Shown here one piece after another: positions 6,306-6,534 of a DNA stretch of 6,534 bases. The notes beneath the pieces were generated by a model that saw only the letters and a program-made list of their open reading frames with translations, was not told the DNA's origin and searched no databases. Location: NCBI GenBank assembly GCA_031290055.1, contig JAITOH010000068.1:1-6534 (forward strand). The letters are read 5' to 3'. A program made the translations under genes and the position numbers. Numbering within the stretch: position 1 is the stretch's first letter; every line of letters begins with the position of its first letter. This DNA comes from Endomicrobium sp. Its GTDB lineage: Bacteria > Elusimicrobiota > Endomicrobiia > Endomicrobiales > Endomicrobiaceae.

Positions 6306-6534
6306 ATGAAAACCAATATATACTTAAGTTTAGGATCAAATCTTGGGGAAAGAGTGGAAAATATTATTTCAGCTTTGTCTTTTTTACAGAGTAGTGGGTT
6401 TGTGAATATTAAAAAAATATCCTCTTTTTATGAGACCCAACCGGTTGGACCTAAACAAAGAAATTTTTATAATATTGTGGTTAGAGCTAAAACGGATCTT
6501 AGGCCTTGTAATTTACTTTTGCTAGTAAAACAAG
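6306..6534 (+). CDS. folK: HPPK, 6-hydroxymethyl-7,8-dihydropterin pyrophosphokinase (3' partial)
   Basis: HPPK transfers pyrophosphate from ATP to 6-hydroxymethyl-7,8-dihydropterin, the step before dihydropteroate synthase in folate synthesis. The 76 residues in the window match the N-terminal half of the roughly 160-residue family: YLSLGSNLGER (6-16), SSFYETQPVG (39-48) and QRNFYNIVV (51-59), where Asn56 corresponds to the conserved pterin-binding asparagine. The C-terminal part with the ATP/Mg motif (RWxPRxLDLDI) lies beyond the window. The ATG at 6306 gives the normal short N terminus; AAGAGA just upstream is a weak ribosome-binding site. The gene is divergent from the tRNA gene and shares an 84-bp gap with it; I found no clear + strand promoter there. 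Confidence 0.93.
   Translation, partial: MKTNIYLSLGSNLGERVENIISALSFLQSSGFVNIKKISSFYETQPVGPKQRNFYNIVVRAKTDLRPCNLLLLVKQ

Overview
The window is AT-rich bacterial DNA (roughly one third G+C by eye). It holds a housekeeping replication/transcription pair, an anaerobic 2-oxoacid:ferredoxin oxidoreductase operon, one tRNA gene and the start of a folate gene. A ferredoxin-linked oxoacid oxidoreductase points to anaerobic metabolism. The RpoD protein has a full region 1.1 and an insert of about 200 residues between regions 1.2 and 2.1, which argues against Bacillus-type Firmicutes. My best guess is an Elusimicrobiota/Endomicrobia-like or similar low-GC anaerobe, possibly host-associated. That placement is inference, because the window holds no 16S rRNA or other decisive marker.

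Layout: bases 1-87 are the last 28 codons of an unidentified + strand gene. dnaG (primase, 90-1853) starts 2 nt after it, and rpoD (main sigma factor, 1855-3582) starts 1 nt after dnaG. The three therefore look like one transcript, a macromolecular-synthesis operon without rpsU next to dnaG. After a 73-bp convergent gap comes a - strand operon read from right to left: a 2x[4Fe-4S] ferredoxin subunit, a VorB-type alpha subunit and a TPP-binding beta subunit. Each junction is a 4-bp ATGA overlap. The gamma subunit that normally completes this enzyme is not in the window.

Bases 5690-6148 have no convincing gene. They hold short palindromes upstream of the oxidoreductase operon and a set of competing hairpin arms with a T tract near 6074-6126. 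A tRNA-Gln(CUG) gene follows on the - strand (6149-6221) with its own promoter-like sequence. The + strand folK gene begins at 6306 and is cut by the window end.

I do not see a clear, previously undescribed system. The points most worth checking are the oxidoreductase operon lacking its gamma gene, an A10 tract in dnaG where slippage would give a primase without its helicase-binding domain, and the unusual 5' end of the ferredoxin gene.
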